Of a stretch of DNA of 64,000 bases, positions 32,329 to 43,545 are shown piece by piece (position 1 is the first letter of the stretch; the number at the start of each line of letters is the position of its first letter). Under the pieces are notes generated by a model, which was not told the DNA's origin, did no database searches, and saw nothing but the letters and a program-made list of their open reading frames with translations. This DNA is from Pseudogymnoascus destructans. Taxonomy: Eukaryota > Ascomycota > Leotiomycetes > Thelebolales > Thelebolaceae. Made by a program: the position numbers and the translations under genes. Location: positions 1,116,001 to 1,180,000 of the forward strand of contig NW_020167526.1 in the NCBI RefSeq assembly GCF_001641265.1, in the 5' to 3' direction.

Positions 32329-32550
32329 CTAAATCCCACACCCCTCCATATCCCTCAACAAACACGCCATCTGCGCCCTCTTCGCCGCCTCCGCCAACAG
32401 CGTGGCACTGCTCAGCAGCGGCAGCACATCGTTTGTGCGCGACGGTGGCGGGGTAGGGGGCAGGAAGGAGGCGGGCGAGGAGTTGGGAGAGGAAGTGGGG
32501 GAGGTGGTTGAGGAGCGCGTGGAGGAGCGCGTGTTGTAGCTGTGTGGCAT
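32329..32550 (-). CDS. Small Ser/Thr-rich hypothetical protein
   Basis: From ATG 32550 the frame encodes 73 aa: MPHSYNTRSSTRSSTTSPTS, then a Pro/Ser linker, then a short helix-like end (LLAEAAKRAQMACLLRDMEG). The frame continues open further upstream to 32664. I recognise no family. The predicted C-terminal amphipathic helix and the change from disordered to ordered make a small gene plausible. Confidence 0.4.
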   Translation of the reverse strand: MPHSYNTRSSTRSSTTSPTSSPNSSPASFLPPTPPPSRTNDVLPLLSSATLLAEAAKRAQMACLLRDMEGCGI

Positions 32551-33561
32551 TTTTGCTGTGGTGGGTGGTTGTGAGTGATGCGAGAATTGACGATTAGGTT
32601 TTGATTGGTGCGAGGTGATTTTGACGACCGACAATTTCGTTGAAGATTTGATTTGACTTTGCAACTTTCAATTCTCGTCCGACCGGGAGAAAGCATACAA
32701 TATATACTCCTACCCTCTTATCTCACCCACCCTCAGAACCAGCCTCGGCTTCGCGGCTCTATGGCGTCACACCTTCCGCGGTGTCACGCACCTGCAGCTA
32801 ATACCGCGCCTAAGATCTCACAGTGCCGCGGGTCGAATCAGATGCGACGAAAGGAGCGTGATCGTCGATGACGTGGATATGTTTTGGGAGCGAAGCTTGT
32901 GCTAAAGGGCTGTTTATCGCGGAGAGTTTTCATGGGGGCGGACCTCGGCAAGTGCTGAGGGCGTGGGGTTGGTTGTGGTTGTGTGGGGGTCGTTGCGTGG
33001 GAGTTTGGGGGCCGGGTGTGGACGGGTTGGTGGGTCGGGAGGAGTAGGAGGCGTGTGATAATGGGAATGAATGGGAATGTGAAATCGGATTATGGGAATT
33101 GGGAGGGATGGATGGGATGGGGATGGGGGTTGGGGGGGGGATATATGATTGGAGGGGTATATATGGGGGGGTTATCGGAAGATGTCACCGGGATGAATAC
33201 TGAATTGTAATATATCAAGTATTACTGTGAATATTACTGTGAATATTACTGTGAATATTACTGTGTACAGACGGGTTTGACATAAAAGGAATGCGTGCTA
33301 CGGATTGATAAATGATAAAAGTTTGTGATCGGCATCGGCGCCGGCGACGAAAGGCACGTGCGTTGCATGCAGCATCTTTCGATCCCCGGCCGGAGACTCT
33401 AATTTTCCATTGCCGTCCACGCTAAACCCACCCAGGCTTAGCAGCCGTTTTCCGTGCACCAAATGTCAACTTCCCCTTCAAGCTCAAGTCCAAGAAATGT
33501 ACAACACCACATCGCCTCTCACAACCTCCTCCACAACCCACCCGCGGTCCCTACCGCAACA
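32551..33561. other. Intergenic region
   Basis: About 1 kb, G-rich from 32,960 to 33,180, with a 12-bp tandem repeat (ATTACTGTGAAT, 33221-33265, 3.75 copies). The last 150 bp should be the SAM35 promoter. I see no gene. Confidence 0.55.
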
Positions 33562-34528
33562 ATGCCGTCATCACAAGCACCACCGTCCTCCACCTCCTCA
33601 CCAAAAGACGAACAATCCAACTCCTCCCAATCAACCGACACCGAAACCGCAACCCTCCCCACCCGCCTCCGCACCCTCTTCACCATCCCCCCCCCCTCCG
33701 CACCCTCTTCGACCTCGTCCCCCTGCACACCTACCCCCCCAACCCCCTCCCCCTGCGCTCCCCCTCCCCCTCCCCCTCCCAACCCTCCACATCTTTACCT
33801 CCCCCTCCTCCCCCACAGCCCCCTCCCCAAACCCAACCTGCCTAAAACACCAAACCGCCCTGCGCCTCGCCTCCCTCCCGCACACAACCACCAACTCCAC
33901 AAACCACGCCTCCCCCACCGGCGCCCTCCCCTTCCTCCTCCCGCCCACATCGTCGCCGTTGCTTCCCGCCGCCCTCCTCCCGGTTGGGGCGGGCCAGATC
34001 CTCAGTTATGCCACGAAAGCAGGACACCCCCTGCCAGCGCGCCCAGCACACCCGAAGGCCAAGGTCTACGCGTCCCTCATCGACGACGCCATCCGTCCCG
34101 CCTGGCTGCACGCCGTCTACCTCACCCCCGCCAACGCCCACCTCCCCACACGCCTCTACCTCGCCCCCGCTACCTCAAGCTGGCTCGTACAAACCTACCA
34201 AGGCATATCCCTGCGCCGCGCCGCGAGCGAGCAACTAAAAATCGCTGCGCCGGGGGGAGTGGTGGATGTAGATGACGTGTATGCGAGCGCCGCGGCGGCG
34301 TTTGAGGCGCTTGCGGGGGCGCTGGAGGGGGAGGAGTGGGTGCTTGGGGGGGAGGGGGGGCAGGTGACGATGTTGGATGCGGAGGTGTTTGCGTATACGC
34401 ATTTGGTGTTGGAGGAGGGGATGGGGTGGGGGGATGGGAGGTTGGGGAGGGAGGTTAGGAGGTGGGGGGCGCTGGTGGAGCATCGGGAGAGGGTGTTGAA
34501 GACGTGTTGGGGGGTGAATAGGGGGTAA
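33562..34528 (+). CDS. sam35: SAM35 (metaxin-like) mitochondrial outer-membrane assembly subunit, with two apparent frame breaks
   Basis: Coding similarity passes through three frames. From ATG 33562 it reads MPSSQAPPSSTSS..RLRTLF; at a C10 run (33687-33696) it moves to LRTLFDLVPLHTYPPNPLPL; in the TCCCCC repeat at 33759-33783 it moves again to PTLHIFTSPSS. The rest is one frame to 34528, with the family landmarks NHASPTGALPFLLP, SLIDDAIRPAWLHAVYL and a GST-C-like end (LDAEVFAYTHLVLEE). SAM35 is an essential SAM/TOB subunit that helps insert beta-barrel proteins into the mitochondrial outer membrane. Each break lacks one base in a C-rich repeat and no introns fit, so assembly error is more likely than a dead gene. 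Confidence 0.75.
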
Positions 34529-35117
34529 TGGGGGAGGTAGGATTGGAATGATAGGGGGGAGTGTGATGTACGAATATGCAGAAGGGTTACGGGTGGATAT
34601 TCATTGGAGCGTTTTGTAGGAAATACTGTACGAGAAGGACGGGTCTGCATAGACGCACATACTGTACCAAGATAGACAGATCTCCTTCATCACCAGCGGC
34701 GTTACGGCGCTAGTCACAAATATTATATCTCTAAACCTTCATATTATATGAACTGTGCATCCTACGTATCCACATGCACGAAACCATCATCCGCTCCCAG
34801 TGTCTTCTATACACCGTGTCATCTATTCCTCATCACCACCACGCAGAACTTTAAAACTGCAACCATTCATTCCCACACGAAACTATCCATCAATCCTCAT
34901 CCCCGCCCCCAGGCCAGAAATCCATAAATCAATCCAACCAACCAACCCAGCCCCACCCACTACACCATCCATGCAAATGCAAACAAAACTCCTCGCGCGT
35001 CACACGAGCAAAAACCAACCAATAAACGAACCATGGTAAAAAATGACAAAGAGGAGAAGGGGGTGGGAAGGGGCTGGCCGAAAAAGCGGGACCTGGGAAA
35101 GACGGGAATCTAGATCT
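34529..35117. other. Convergent intergenic region
   Basis: The 3' flanks of SAM35 (plus) and the Gid1/RanBPM gene (minus). No gene or structured element seen. Confidence 0.6.
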
Positions 35118-37690
35118 CTAGAACGGGCTCGGTGATGGCGGGCGTGGCTTCATGTAATCATAGACATTGACAAACGACCCCGGCCCCCCATTCTCAGCCA
35201 GATCCTCGGCAAGCACCACAGTTTGTTTGATCAGGCGTTCCAGGGCCGTCGAGGGGGTTTTCCCTTGCGAGACTGTGTTAGGTTAGCGGGTGCTACATAA
35301 AGACATGCTGGCACATAGAAGATAATTGAGGACAGCTTACCCAAAATCGCAGAATTCAAATCCTCCGCAAGAGTAACCCTCTTATGCAACGCCAGATGAT
35401 GCGCCACATCCGGCGAGTTCGCCGGATCCTCATACGCCATCAACGCAAACGCATCCCTCAGCGCCCTCTGCGTACTCCCCCGCTTATCATGCGCGAACTC
35501 CGCCGAAATCGCTTTCCCGAAATTAATAGTCTCCTCAAGAAGCCTATCATAATCATCATGCACCGCGCCATTGCTCGCTCCCCCGCCGCTACCACCATCA
35601 GTGTCCATCTTATCAAACCCCCCGTTTTGCTCATGCGGGTGGTCGAGCTCCATGTCTTGGTTCACCATGTCGTCGTAGGCGTCGTACTCGTGGTTTCCGT
35701 TACTGCGGCCGGCGGAGGCGCGGGAGCGGATCTCGGCCCCGCGGTGGATCATCTCGATGAATTTGCGGCATTGGAGGCGGAAGTAGATGTCCTCGTCCTC
35801 TTCGAAGACCTTGGGGTAGTGGGATTCGGTGAGTTGCAGGGCGCTGTCGACGTCGCCGTCGAGGATGGCGTTGCGGATTTCTGTGAGGTTGTTAGCGGGG
35901 AAGGGAGGTGGGTGGAGGAGGGGGGGGTTGACCTTGACGCTGGCTTGCGTCGCCGTCGTCGTGAAATTCGAAGCCTTTCACTTCTTCCTTGTTGCCGATG
36001 TTTAGGGCTTGCTTCTCGGATCGGACTTCGTCAGAGAAGGCTTTGGCTGTCTCGACGTATCCGTCATGTGCGAGGTACTGTAAGACCTGGTGGAAACATG
36101 TTAGGCTCATGGTGCGTAAAACCGGGACGGAATTCTTACCAATGACTGGATCAAACTCGTCTCATCGAGTGGTGGTGCAAGATTCGCAGTACTAAGTCAT
36201 CATTAGCATGAAATCACAGAGTATAGCTATATATTTACTTACCTTGTCGCCGCAACCTGCTCTTCAATAGCCTTCTTCTCTTTCTGTAATCTAACGTTAG
36301 TATGCGCATACGTAGCCAAGAGAATCTGCCGCCAATATCTCTTATCCCTACCCAAACGATCCATTGCGTAGGGGCCTTCCCAGTGGGATGGATTGTGGGA
36401 CGGACGAGATGAAAACAAAATTCGGATGAGTACTAACCAGTATCATGCTATCAATATCAAACTCAAAGGGACTCTGCCCAAAATTAACCCAGACATGCTC
36501 GCCTGGCTTCATCATCCCCACAGACGGAAAGAGCTTCCCTCTAACCTCGCGGAACGCCGTGCCTGCCTAATGTCAGTACAAAGTTAAAGACGGAAGAAGC
36601 CAGGGGATGAATATTGTAGTTGCCAATCTTCAACATGGACTACAGCATAAATAAAACCATCCATACCTAAATGATTACCATTCTTGGTAAAGAACGCAGA
36701 TTCAGTATGAAAGTTAACGCCACATCCAATAACATCATCTGTAGTAAACGTAGGCCCATAGCTCTTTCCCGAACTCTGGCAACAGTACGAATGCCCATCA
36801 TCACCATGGTACGCCCAAGAATTCGGCTCCCACCCAGGCGGTCTAGATAGCGGCACATCCTTTGTCGAGAATCCGATCGCAATCGAGCTACTACACCAAT
36901 ATTAGCCAACCCATCCCATAATCCTAAGCACGCACACAAGAGAGAGAATCCCTTACTCTTCCACCTTCCTCGACACAATCTTGACCTCAAAATAGTATAT
37001 CCCCGACTGCACCGGCATCGCATGATCGGCCCTTATCGAATACGCCTCATACTCCGTCGTCTTCCCCCCAGTAAACGCAACCTCGCACCCATCCCTCAGC
37101 ACCTCCAGCCCCGCATACTTATCATTCGCATTCCACCTCGACGGCAACATCTGCACCCCCTCCGCCTCCGCCGGCGCCGCCTTCTCAATCAGCTCAAACG
37201 TCATCCCGCGATGCGACGGCGCCAGTTTCGCCGTTGTATTCAAATTCGCCGTACTCGCACTCGTTGACAGCGATCCGGGCTGCGACGAGTGTCGAGACTG
37301 CGCCGCTTCCCTAGCTGCTGCCACCTTCGCTCGGTAGGCTGTCTCGAGCGTCTGGATGTACGCCGACCCTCGCAGGTATGAGGGGACAAAGAAATGGTCC
37401 CCTTCCCCGTCGTACCCGTATGTATTGTTCAGCTCGGCGTAGGCACGCGAGTACCGCGGCAGGCCATGCGAGGGTGTCGCCCATGACCCGCCCAGGGTTT
37501 GGCGGGGATAGATGAGATTACGATGGTCGGGGCTGGAGAGGAAGCGGCTGCCGTCGAAGCCGAAGACGTCGGAGGTGGGAGCTGTGCCGGAGACGACGGC
37601 GGCGTAGGAGGAGCGGCGGGGGACGTGGCCGGGGGGTGCGGTGGGCATGTTCGTGGAGCGGTTCCCGGGGCTTGAGAACGGGTTCGCCAT
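35118..37690 (-). CDS. gid1: Gid1/Vid30-RanBPM subunit of the GID/CTLH ubiquitin ligase
   Basis: Eight exons (36957-37690, 36667-36890, 36438-36562, 36243-36283, 36140-36191, 35933-36086, 35341-35880, 35118-35272; right to left) encode 674 aa. A polar leader of about 200 residues precedes a SPRY domain (SIAIGFSTKDVPLSRPPGW; FFTKNGNHLG; RGKLFPSVGMMKPGEHVWV). A LisH motif follows (VLQYLAHDGYVETAKAF), then CTLH (IRNAILDGDVDSALQLTESH) and a CRA-type C-terminus (RALRDAFALMAYEDP; ALERLIKQTVVLAEDLAE). This is the scaffold of the GID/CTLH E3 complex that degrades gluconeogenic enzymes in yeast. Exon 4 is only 41 nt. The intron before it (36284-36437) also contains an ATG-initiated frame open into exon 4, so an alternative transcript is possible. 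Confidence 0.92.
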
Positions 37691-38317
37691 GGCTGGGCTG
37701 GTTTCGTGGTTGTGCTCGTTGGAGGGTTATGAGGAGATGGGAAAGTTCGAGATGCAGCTTTGGAGCTGGTATGCGGTTGTTCTAGGCTTATCGGTATATG
37801 TCTGTCTCGACTGGGGGTGGATGTCGCAGGTTGTTGACCGGGGGGATGTCGTTGAGGATCACGGTAGGTTCGTCGGCCGAAGCTTGGATGGGGAGACCCA
37901 GTGAGCCCGTTTTCTCACGGGAAGGTTCAAAAGATGCACATGTTCGTGCTTGACATTTTATCTCGAGTGGGGGCTCAATGAAGGGACTGTTTATTTGGAG
38001 AGTAGGTGTTATTGGTGGTTGGGGAAGAAGAGAATGTCGGTCATCGACGCTGTTACCCTCACTACCACTCCTGCTACTGCTACACCGCGATGAGGTGACA
38101 AGCTACAACAGCACCACATGGACCACCGACTAGCGCCATTCGAAACCACAGGGTGGCAAGCGGCCGGAGTTATTGGGCTTCCGGACTTGGGGTACGTACC
38201 TATTTGGGTGGGTGGCCAGGAACATTGAAAAGGTTATAACAAAACCACCTTTGCCTTTCTTTACTTACAACTTGTTATATTATATTATACCCAGAAGAGC
38301 ATCACGGAAATATAAAT
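37691..38317. promoter_or_regulatory. Divergent promoter of gid1 and LMW phosphatase genes
   Basis: 627 bp between two divergent starts. The plus-strand side has TATA-like AT-rich sequence (TTATATTATATTATAC at 38275-38290) about 30-45 bp before the phosphatase ATG. No other site can be named. Confidence 0.55.
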
Positions 38318-38877
38318 ATGTCCGAAAAAACCTCCGTCCTCTTCGTCTGCCTCGGCAACATCTGCCGCTCCACAATGAGCGAAGGCGTCTTCCAATCCCT
38401 CGCCCAGGCGGAGCCATACACAGACCTAATCGATCGCATCGATAGCTGCGGCACGGGGGCTTATCATGTTGGCGACTCGCCGGATCGGAGGACGATGGCG
38501 ACGCTGAAGGCGAAGGGGGTGAAGGGGTATAAGCATGCTGCTAGACAGGTATTTCCTCCTCCCCTCCCCCAAGAAGAGAACCCCCCCAACTAACAATCCC
38601 CCAGCTCCGCCCCTCAGACTTCCAAGAATTCGACTACATCTTTGCCATGGACTCCTCCAACCTCTCCGGCACCTGCCGGATACAACAACTCAAAGCCCCC
38701 GACGGCAAAGCCAGGGTCCTCCTCTTCGGCGAGTACAGCGGCGGCAAGGTGGAGCAGATCGAGGACCCGTATTATGGTGACGATGACGGGTTTGAGAAGG
38801 CGTATGAGCAGGCGGTCAGGTTTTCGACGAACTTTTTGGAGGAGTTGAGGGGGAAGGAGGGGGGGTTGAAGAATTGA
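38318..38877 (+). CDS. ltp1: Low-molecular-weight protein tyrosine phosphatase
   Basis: Two exons (38318-38548, 38605-38877; intron GTATTT..CCCCAG with CTAAC branch) encode 167 aa. The active-site loop CLGNICRS spans residues 11-18 (nucleophile Cys11, Arg17), and the general-acid loop is EDP-YY near residue 135. GTGAYHVGDSPDRR and EFDYIFAMDSSNL are further family blocks. The enzyme removes phosphate from tyrosine residues of cytosolic proteins. Length matches the family (about 155-165 aa). Confidence 0.96.
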
Positions 38878-39561
38878 GGGGAGGGGCGAGGAATTAAGGA
38901 GGGGGGTTGTGTGGGGGGCAATTGGAGGGGATTTGGATAGAAGATACGATCCTCGGCCTGCCTGCCTTGCCTTCCTCTAAATCGCAGCTGGAATGGGTAT
39001 GGCTTTGATGCAGTTATGCCCTACCACGCCGTCACGTCATTTCTGGGGCGTTCTCATGGCGTGTAGCCTCGCCGGCATGGAGCACGACGAGCTGGATGGT
39101 ATGGGGCATATATATCACCAGTGAAACTACTCTCAGACCGCGAGAAGATACCCCAAGCAAGTTTAGAATCACATCAGAAGTCCACAAATAAGACATACCA
39201 ATCCATTCCCCCTTCTCCTATACGTATAATACACACAACCAACGACCTTAAAGCATGCCCATCTTCCCATCTTTCTATTGTTACAATTCGTAACTCCCCC
39301 TTCCCAATTGTCCCACACCCAACCCCCTGAAACGAAAACCCGAGTACAGGCACACAAAAAACCGCGCACCGTAGCACCCAGTACCATACCATTCTGTCCC
39401 TCGCCCCGTTCTACCCATGGGATGACCCAACACCCCGATAACGCCAGAAATGACAGAACACCGAAAGAAAAAAACGCACTCGATCCGTTATACACCCCCC
39501 ACGACGAGAGGGAGACGCCAGACGCCCTTCCAGCTGGTAGACCAGACGCCATAGCAGCTGT
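38878..39561. other. Convergent intergenic region
   Basis: The 3' flanks of ltp1 (plus) and the IES4 gene (minus). Small frames occur but none is protein-like. Confidence 0.6.
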
Positions 39562-40454
39562 CTAAGCAGCAGCAATCATAGCCGGCGCCGGCGAACTCAT
39601 CTCCACATCCCTCCCCCCACTCTTCTCGCTCTCAACCTGACTATCCTTATTCTCCTTCCCACTACTCCCCTCCCCCTCTCCCTCCTTCCCATTGGCACTC
39701 CCATCCCCCTTCACCACAATCTTCGGCGGCGCCCTCCATCTGGGGATCTCCCACGTCGTCCCCGTGAAGCTCTTGATTGCGAACCCGCCGCGGGCCCATT
39801 TGCGACACGGGGCGCCGGAGCGGTCGAGCGCGCGCAGACCGGCGTTTATGGCGCCTTGGTTGGCTTTGGGGCCGAGTTTGTGGGCGGTGGAGGGGTGGGG
39901 GTTTTTAGAGGATGGGGAGTCTGCGGTGCCGTCGTCACTTTGGGGGTGTTAGTAATTGTCTTCTCTCTTTGTATACAGATGTAGGAATTGGGAATTGGGG
40001 TAAGATCGGTGATGGGTGTATGATGTAAGGGATTGGGATGAACTCACAGCTTCCTCTTCTTCGGCCCCGGCTTCCCCCTCGGCTTCACCACCCCATCAAC
40101 CAGCAAACTCGCCCTCTTCTTCCCCTTCTTCGCTCCCCCCTCAGCAGGCGGCGGCATCGCGACCGAATCGTCCGTCCCGCTCGGCACAGGCGTATTCCCA
40201 TTCGACGCCTCTCCCTCTCCCTCCGCCAGCGGCGACGCGGTCGGGGCCTTGGAACCCGACAGCGACGAGGTGGATGACGACGCGGGTTTGTCGTCTGCGG
40301 TTCGGGACTCGCTCTTGATGGCTTCGGTGGCGGGCTGGAACTTGGCGAGGGAGGCAGAGGAGAGCTTTAGCCGGACGATGAGGGATTTGGCGGAGGGTTT
40401 CTTGGATCGACTACCCCCGGACGTCGAGGGGGAGGCTTTGTGCGCGCTGGCCAT
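39562..40454 (-). CDS. ies4: IES4 subunit of the INO80 chromatin-remodelling complex
   Basis: Two exons (40048-40454, 39562-39937; right to left; intron GTGAGT..CAAAG, 110 nt) encode 260 aa. The N-terminus has the family block SLIVRLKLSSASLAKFQP. The middle carries a nuclear-localisation-like stretch (KPRGKPGPKKRKL). Exon 2 holds the second conserved block, HKLGPKANQGAINAGLRALD, then PCRKWARGGFAIKSFTGTTW. Ies4 is a fungal INO80 subunit and, in yeast, a target of checkpoint phosphorylation. The C-terminal 60 residues are Glu/Ser/Lys-rich and probably disordered. Confidence 0.88.
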
Positions 40455-41427
40455 GGTGTGCGCGTGCGAGTGTCGCGTTTGGTGGTGGGAGGCAAACCGA
40501 CGATGGGGTTTTCTTTGTACGTGTGTCTGATGGGGGGCGTCGTGATGATGGCGTCGTTTTGAGTGACGGACGGGCGGGTGGTTTTACGGGGATAGATCGA
40601 TCGACGACGACTCAGATTATGGTGGTGGTGACGATGAGGTTGTAGTCGTGATGTGATGGTTAGTTTATTTGATGAAATGAAGGATGGGTGATGATGGATT
40701 GTGTCGGTGTTGGGTTTTGGGGTGTGGTAATTATGGGTATGGGATGGGATGATGCCAAAGTGGCATTGATAGCCTTTTGTTCGGGGCCATGGTGGTCTAC
40801 TAATACTAAGGAAGGGCGGATGTAGGTGAGTAGTGAGCCTTTCCAACACAACAATACAACCCGCAACACAACCCAGAGGAGGCAGAGTAGGGGAAGTTAC
40901 CAAGTAACTAGTTGCTCGTGGGTTTGGCTGCTATTTTCCTCGCTTGCATTGCCGGATGGAGGTAAGCGTGGGTATACGAGTAATTACTGTGCATTAGTAC
41001 TAGTAGTACGTAGTTAGTACCTACTAGGTAGTAGAGTACCGGTGGGATTACACTACGACTATTTTGGTGGAGTTAGGAGGGTGAGGTGGTTGGGATTTGG
41101 GTTGTCTAGTTGGTTGTATGGGGCGTTGTATGGTGGGGAGTAGTCGGTGGAGGTATATGGTACATGCACTCTCTACTCTGCCTACTACCCCGAAAAACCA
41201 GAATATCAAAGATGAAGGCCAGGATCCTATGACGATGGCCACAAACCTTCACCGCCACGGCTGCCTGGCCACGGCGCCTCGAAGATGGGAGCTTAAGGTT
41301 GCTGAAGCAAAGCAACAGCTGCGCTTTGTATAGTACACGAATAAGAACCTCTCTTTGCATCTTGATTATCACTGTTCCGAGCCTCACACGGCGTCATTGG
41401 AACAAGCATCACCACACGCAATTCAAG
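40455..41427. other. Divergent intergenic region
   Basis: About 970 bp between the IES4 start (minus) and the SRAP-gene start (plus), expected to hold both promoters. It contains short repeats such as GGTGATGATGG but no gene-like frame. Confidence 0.55.
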
Positions 41428-43167
41428 ATGTGTGGCCGCTACTCCCTCTCAATGGTAACAACCCCTTTCCCTCCCCTCCTCCCCCTCATCCAGCAACCCA
41501 CACTAACCTCCCTCCCAGCGCCCCTCCCAAGTCCGCACCCACCTCCGTACAGACCTCAACATGCCCGTCTCCTCCGCCCCCCCCGACGAAGGAGACGACG
41601 CCCCGCGGCGGACCTATAACTTCGCCCCAACATATCGCGGGTTGGTTTATAGGGCTGCTGGGCATGATGGGGGTAAGGAGGGTGAGAAGGATGGGGGAGA
41701 GAAGGATGGGGGAGAGAAGGATGGGGGAGAGAAGGATGGGGGAGAAAAGGATGGGGGAGAGAAGGGGAAACAGGGGGTGGTTGAAGAGGGAGAGGGGGAG
41801 AAGGAAGTTCAGTATAAACTACAAACCATGAAATGGGGTTCGTACCACCTCTCTCGTTCCTTTCTTCTATTAGTCGGGTCGTCAGTTCATTTTTTACGTG
41901 TCGTTCCTTCCCTCTAAGAGTCGGTCGTTCCTTCTTTCTTGAGTCGGTCGCTCTTTCCTTCTTTCTCGAGTCGGTCGCTCTTTCCTACTGCAGCCACTCG
42001 TTCTTTTCTCCCTCACTAGATCCAAGCTCACAAATCATTGCTAGGACTGATCCCCTCCTGGACCAAGCGTGCCCCTGATTTCTCGGCCTCGCTGAAGACG
42101 ATCAATTGCAGGGCGGAGTCTCTAATGTCCACTCACGGCATGTGGACGTCTATGAAGCAGCGGAAACGCTGTGTTGTGCTTGTGGAGGGGTTTTATGAGT
42201 GGCTCCATCGCGGACGCGATAAGATCCCACACTACGTCAAGCGGAAAGATGGGGGGATGTTGTGTCTTGCTGGGTTATGGGATCGTGTGAAATACGAGGG
42301 GGGAGAGGCGGTGTATACGTATACCATCGTGACGAGGGCGAGTAGTAGACAGTTGAGTTTCTTGCATGACCGTATGCCGGTGATGCTTGAGCCGGGCGGG
42401 GAGGAGATGTGGAGGTGGTTGGATCCGAAGAGGGGGTGGGTGGATGGGGTGGCGGGGTGTTTGAGGGGGTGGGAGGGGGAGGTGGAGGGGGCGTTGGAGG
42501 TATTTGAGGTGGATAGGGGGGTTGGAAAGGTTGGGAATGATTCAGCGGATTTCGTGGTACCGGTGGGGAAGGGGAAGGGGGGATTAAGGGTTTCTTTGGG
42601 GGGAAGAAGGGGGAAGGAGAGAATAAGGAGGAGGTTAAGGATGAACTGGGCAAGAAAGAGGAATTTGAGGATGGAGTAGGGAAGAAAGAGGAGGTCAAGG
42701 ATGAAGGAGTCAAGAAAGAAGAAGAGCAAGACAACAAACGCAACATAAAACACGAACGAACGACCAAGAAAGAAGAACACAACGAAGGAGACATCAAAAT
42801 GGAATCAATCGAAGCCCACCATCCAGATTCGAAACACGCCCGCCAATGGGAGCCACCAAAAAGGGAAGAAGTGGACGAACAGGAGGAATACAAAACAGAA
42901 CCCCCAAAGCAAGAACCCCCCTCCTCGCCAGCAAAAAAAGAAGAAAAGGGCAAACAAGGTATCAAGCGCGAGCATGACGATAACCTTGATCTTGATAAAG
43001 CGGAGCCGGTTAATAAAGTGGCAAGGACGTCGGCGAGTCCGCTGAAGAGTGAGGGGAGGGGGTTGAGGAGTTCGACGAGGAATGACAGGGGCGTTGTAGT
43101 GCCGAAGAAAGGGAAGAAGGGAGAGAAGGGGGAACAGAAGATTACGGGGTTTTTTGGGAAGAAGTAG
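41428..43167 (+). CDS. SRAP/HMCES-type abasic-site DNA-protein crosslink protein, with one apparent frame break
   Basis: Exons 41428-41454, 41519-41837 and 42045 onward. The first exon is MCGRYSLSM; the initiator Met is removed in the family so that Cys2 becomes the catalytic residue. NFAPTYRG, MKWGLIPSWTKR, INCRAESLM, RCVVLVEGFYEWL and SFLHDRMPVML are SRAP blocks. The literal frame stops at 42679 (326 aa). A single missing base in the G6 run at 42577-42582 would instead continue as GIKGFFGG.. through a Lys/Glu-rich tail to 43167, ending KITGFFGKK. Both ends resemble PCNA-binding motifs (I-x-x-F-F). SRAP proteins shield abasic sites in single-stranded DNA at forks. The domain also contains an unusual EKDGG repeat (41687-41763). 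Confidence 0.85.
41687..41763. repeat. 15-bp coding repeat in the SRAP domain
   Basis: Five or so copies of GAGAAGGATGGGGGA encode EKDGG repeats, inserted between GLVYRAAGHDGG and VQYKLQTMKWG. In intron 2 a separate pyrimidine-rich repeat (GAGTCGGTCGCTCTTTCC-like, about 41919-41995) is also present. Confidence 0.9.
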
Positions 43168-43545
43168 GTGGGTAAGGGTTGGCGTTCGGGTGGATGGATG
43201 GAGTTTGAGAGTATGTGGAAATTTGTGGACATGGAGAGTATGATCCAAATTTATATTGGGAAGTATATGGATATCTGTCACGGTGCAGAGTATATTCGAA
43301 GAATAAATAACTTTTATTATACCCAAACATGCAATGCATCAAAATCACAAAAACATCACATCATAACTAGGATCGCAGGATAGATTTTTACGTTTAAAAG
43401 TTCCTATTTTCCACCGATCGTCTGCCCTAAAGCAAATGTCCTGTGAAATACAACCCGCCCCGAGGAAGAGCCAGATATCGCAAAAGCCCGCAGTTCCCTA
43501 TCCCCAGCCCGACAGCAGATTTAACCATTTAGCAAACCCCATAAT
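43168..43545. other. Convergent intergenic region
   Basis: This region holds the 3' flanks of the SRAP gene (plus) and RACK1 (minus). Nothing further seen. Confidence 0.6.

Noticed and set aside
33454..34275. 273-aa Pro/His-rich ORF as an independent gene
   Set aside because: Its beginning is the SAM35 N-terminus, and its later part is an out-of-frame reading of the conserved SAM35 body.
42237..43232. 331-aa minus-strand ORF rich in Ser/Phe/Pro
   Set aside because: It is antisense to the Lys/Glu-rich tail of the SRAP gene, and its low-complexity Ser/Phe composition is what that antisense predicts.
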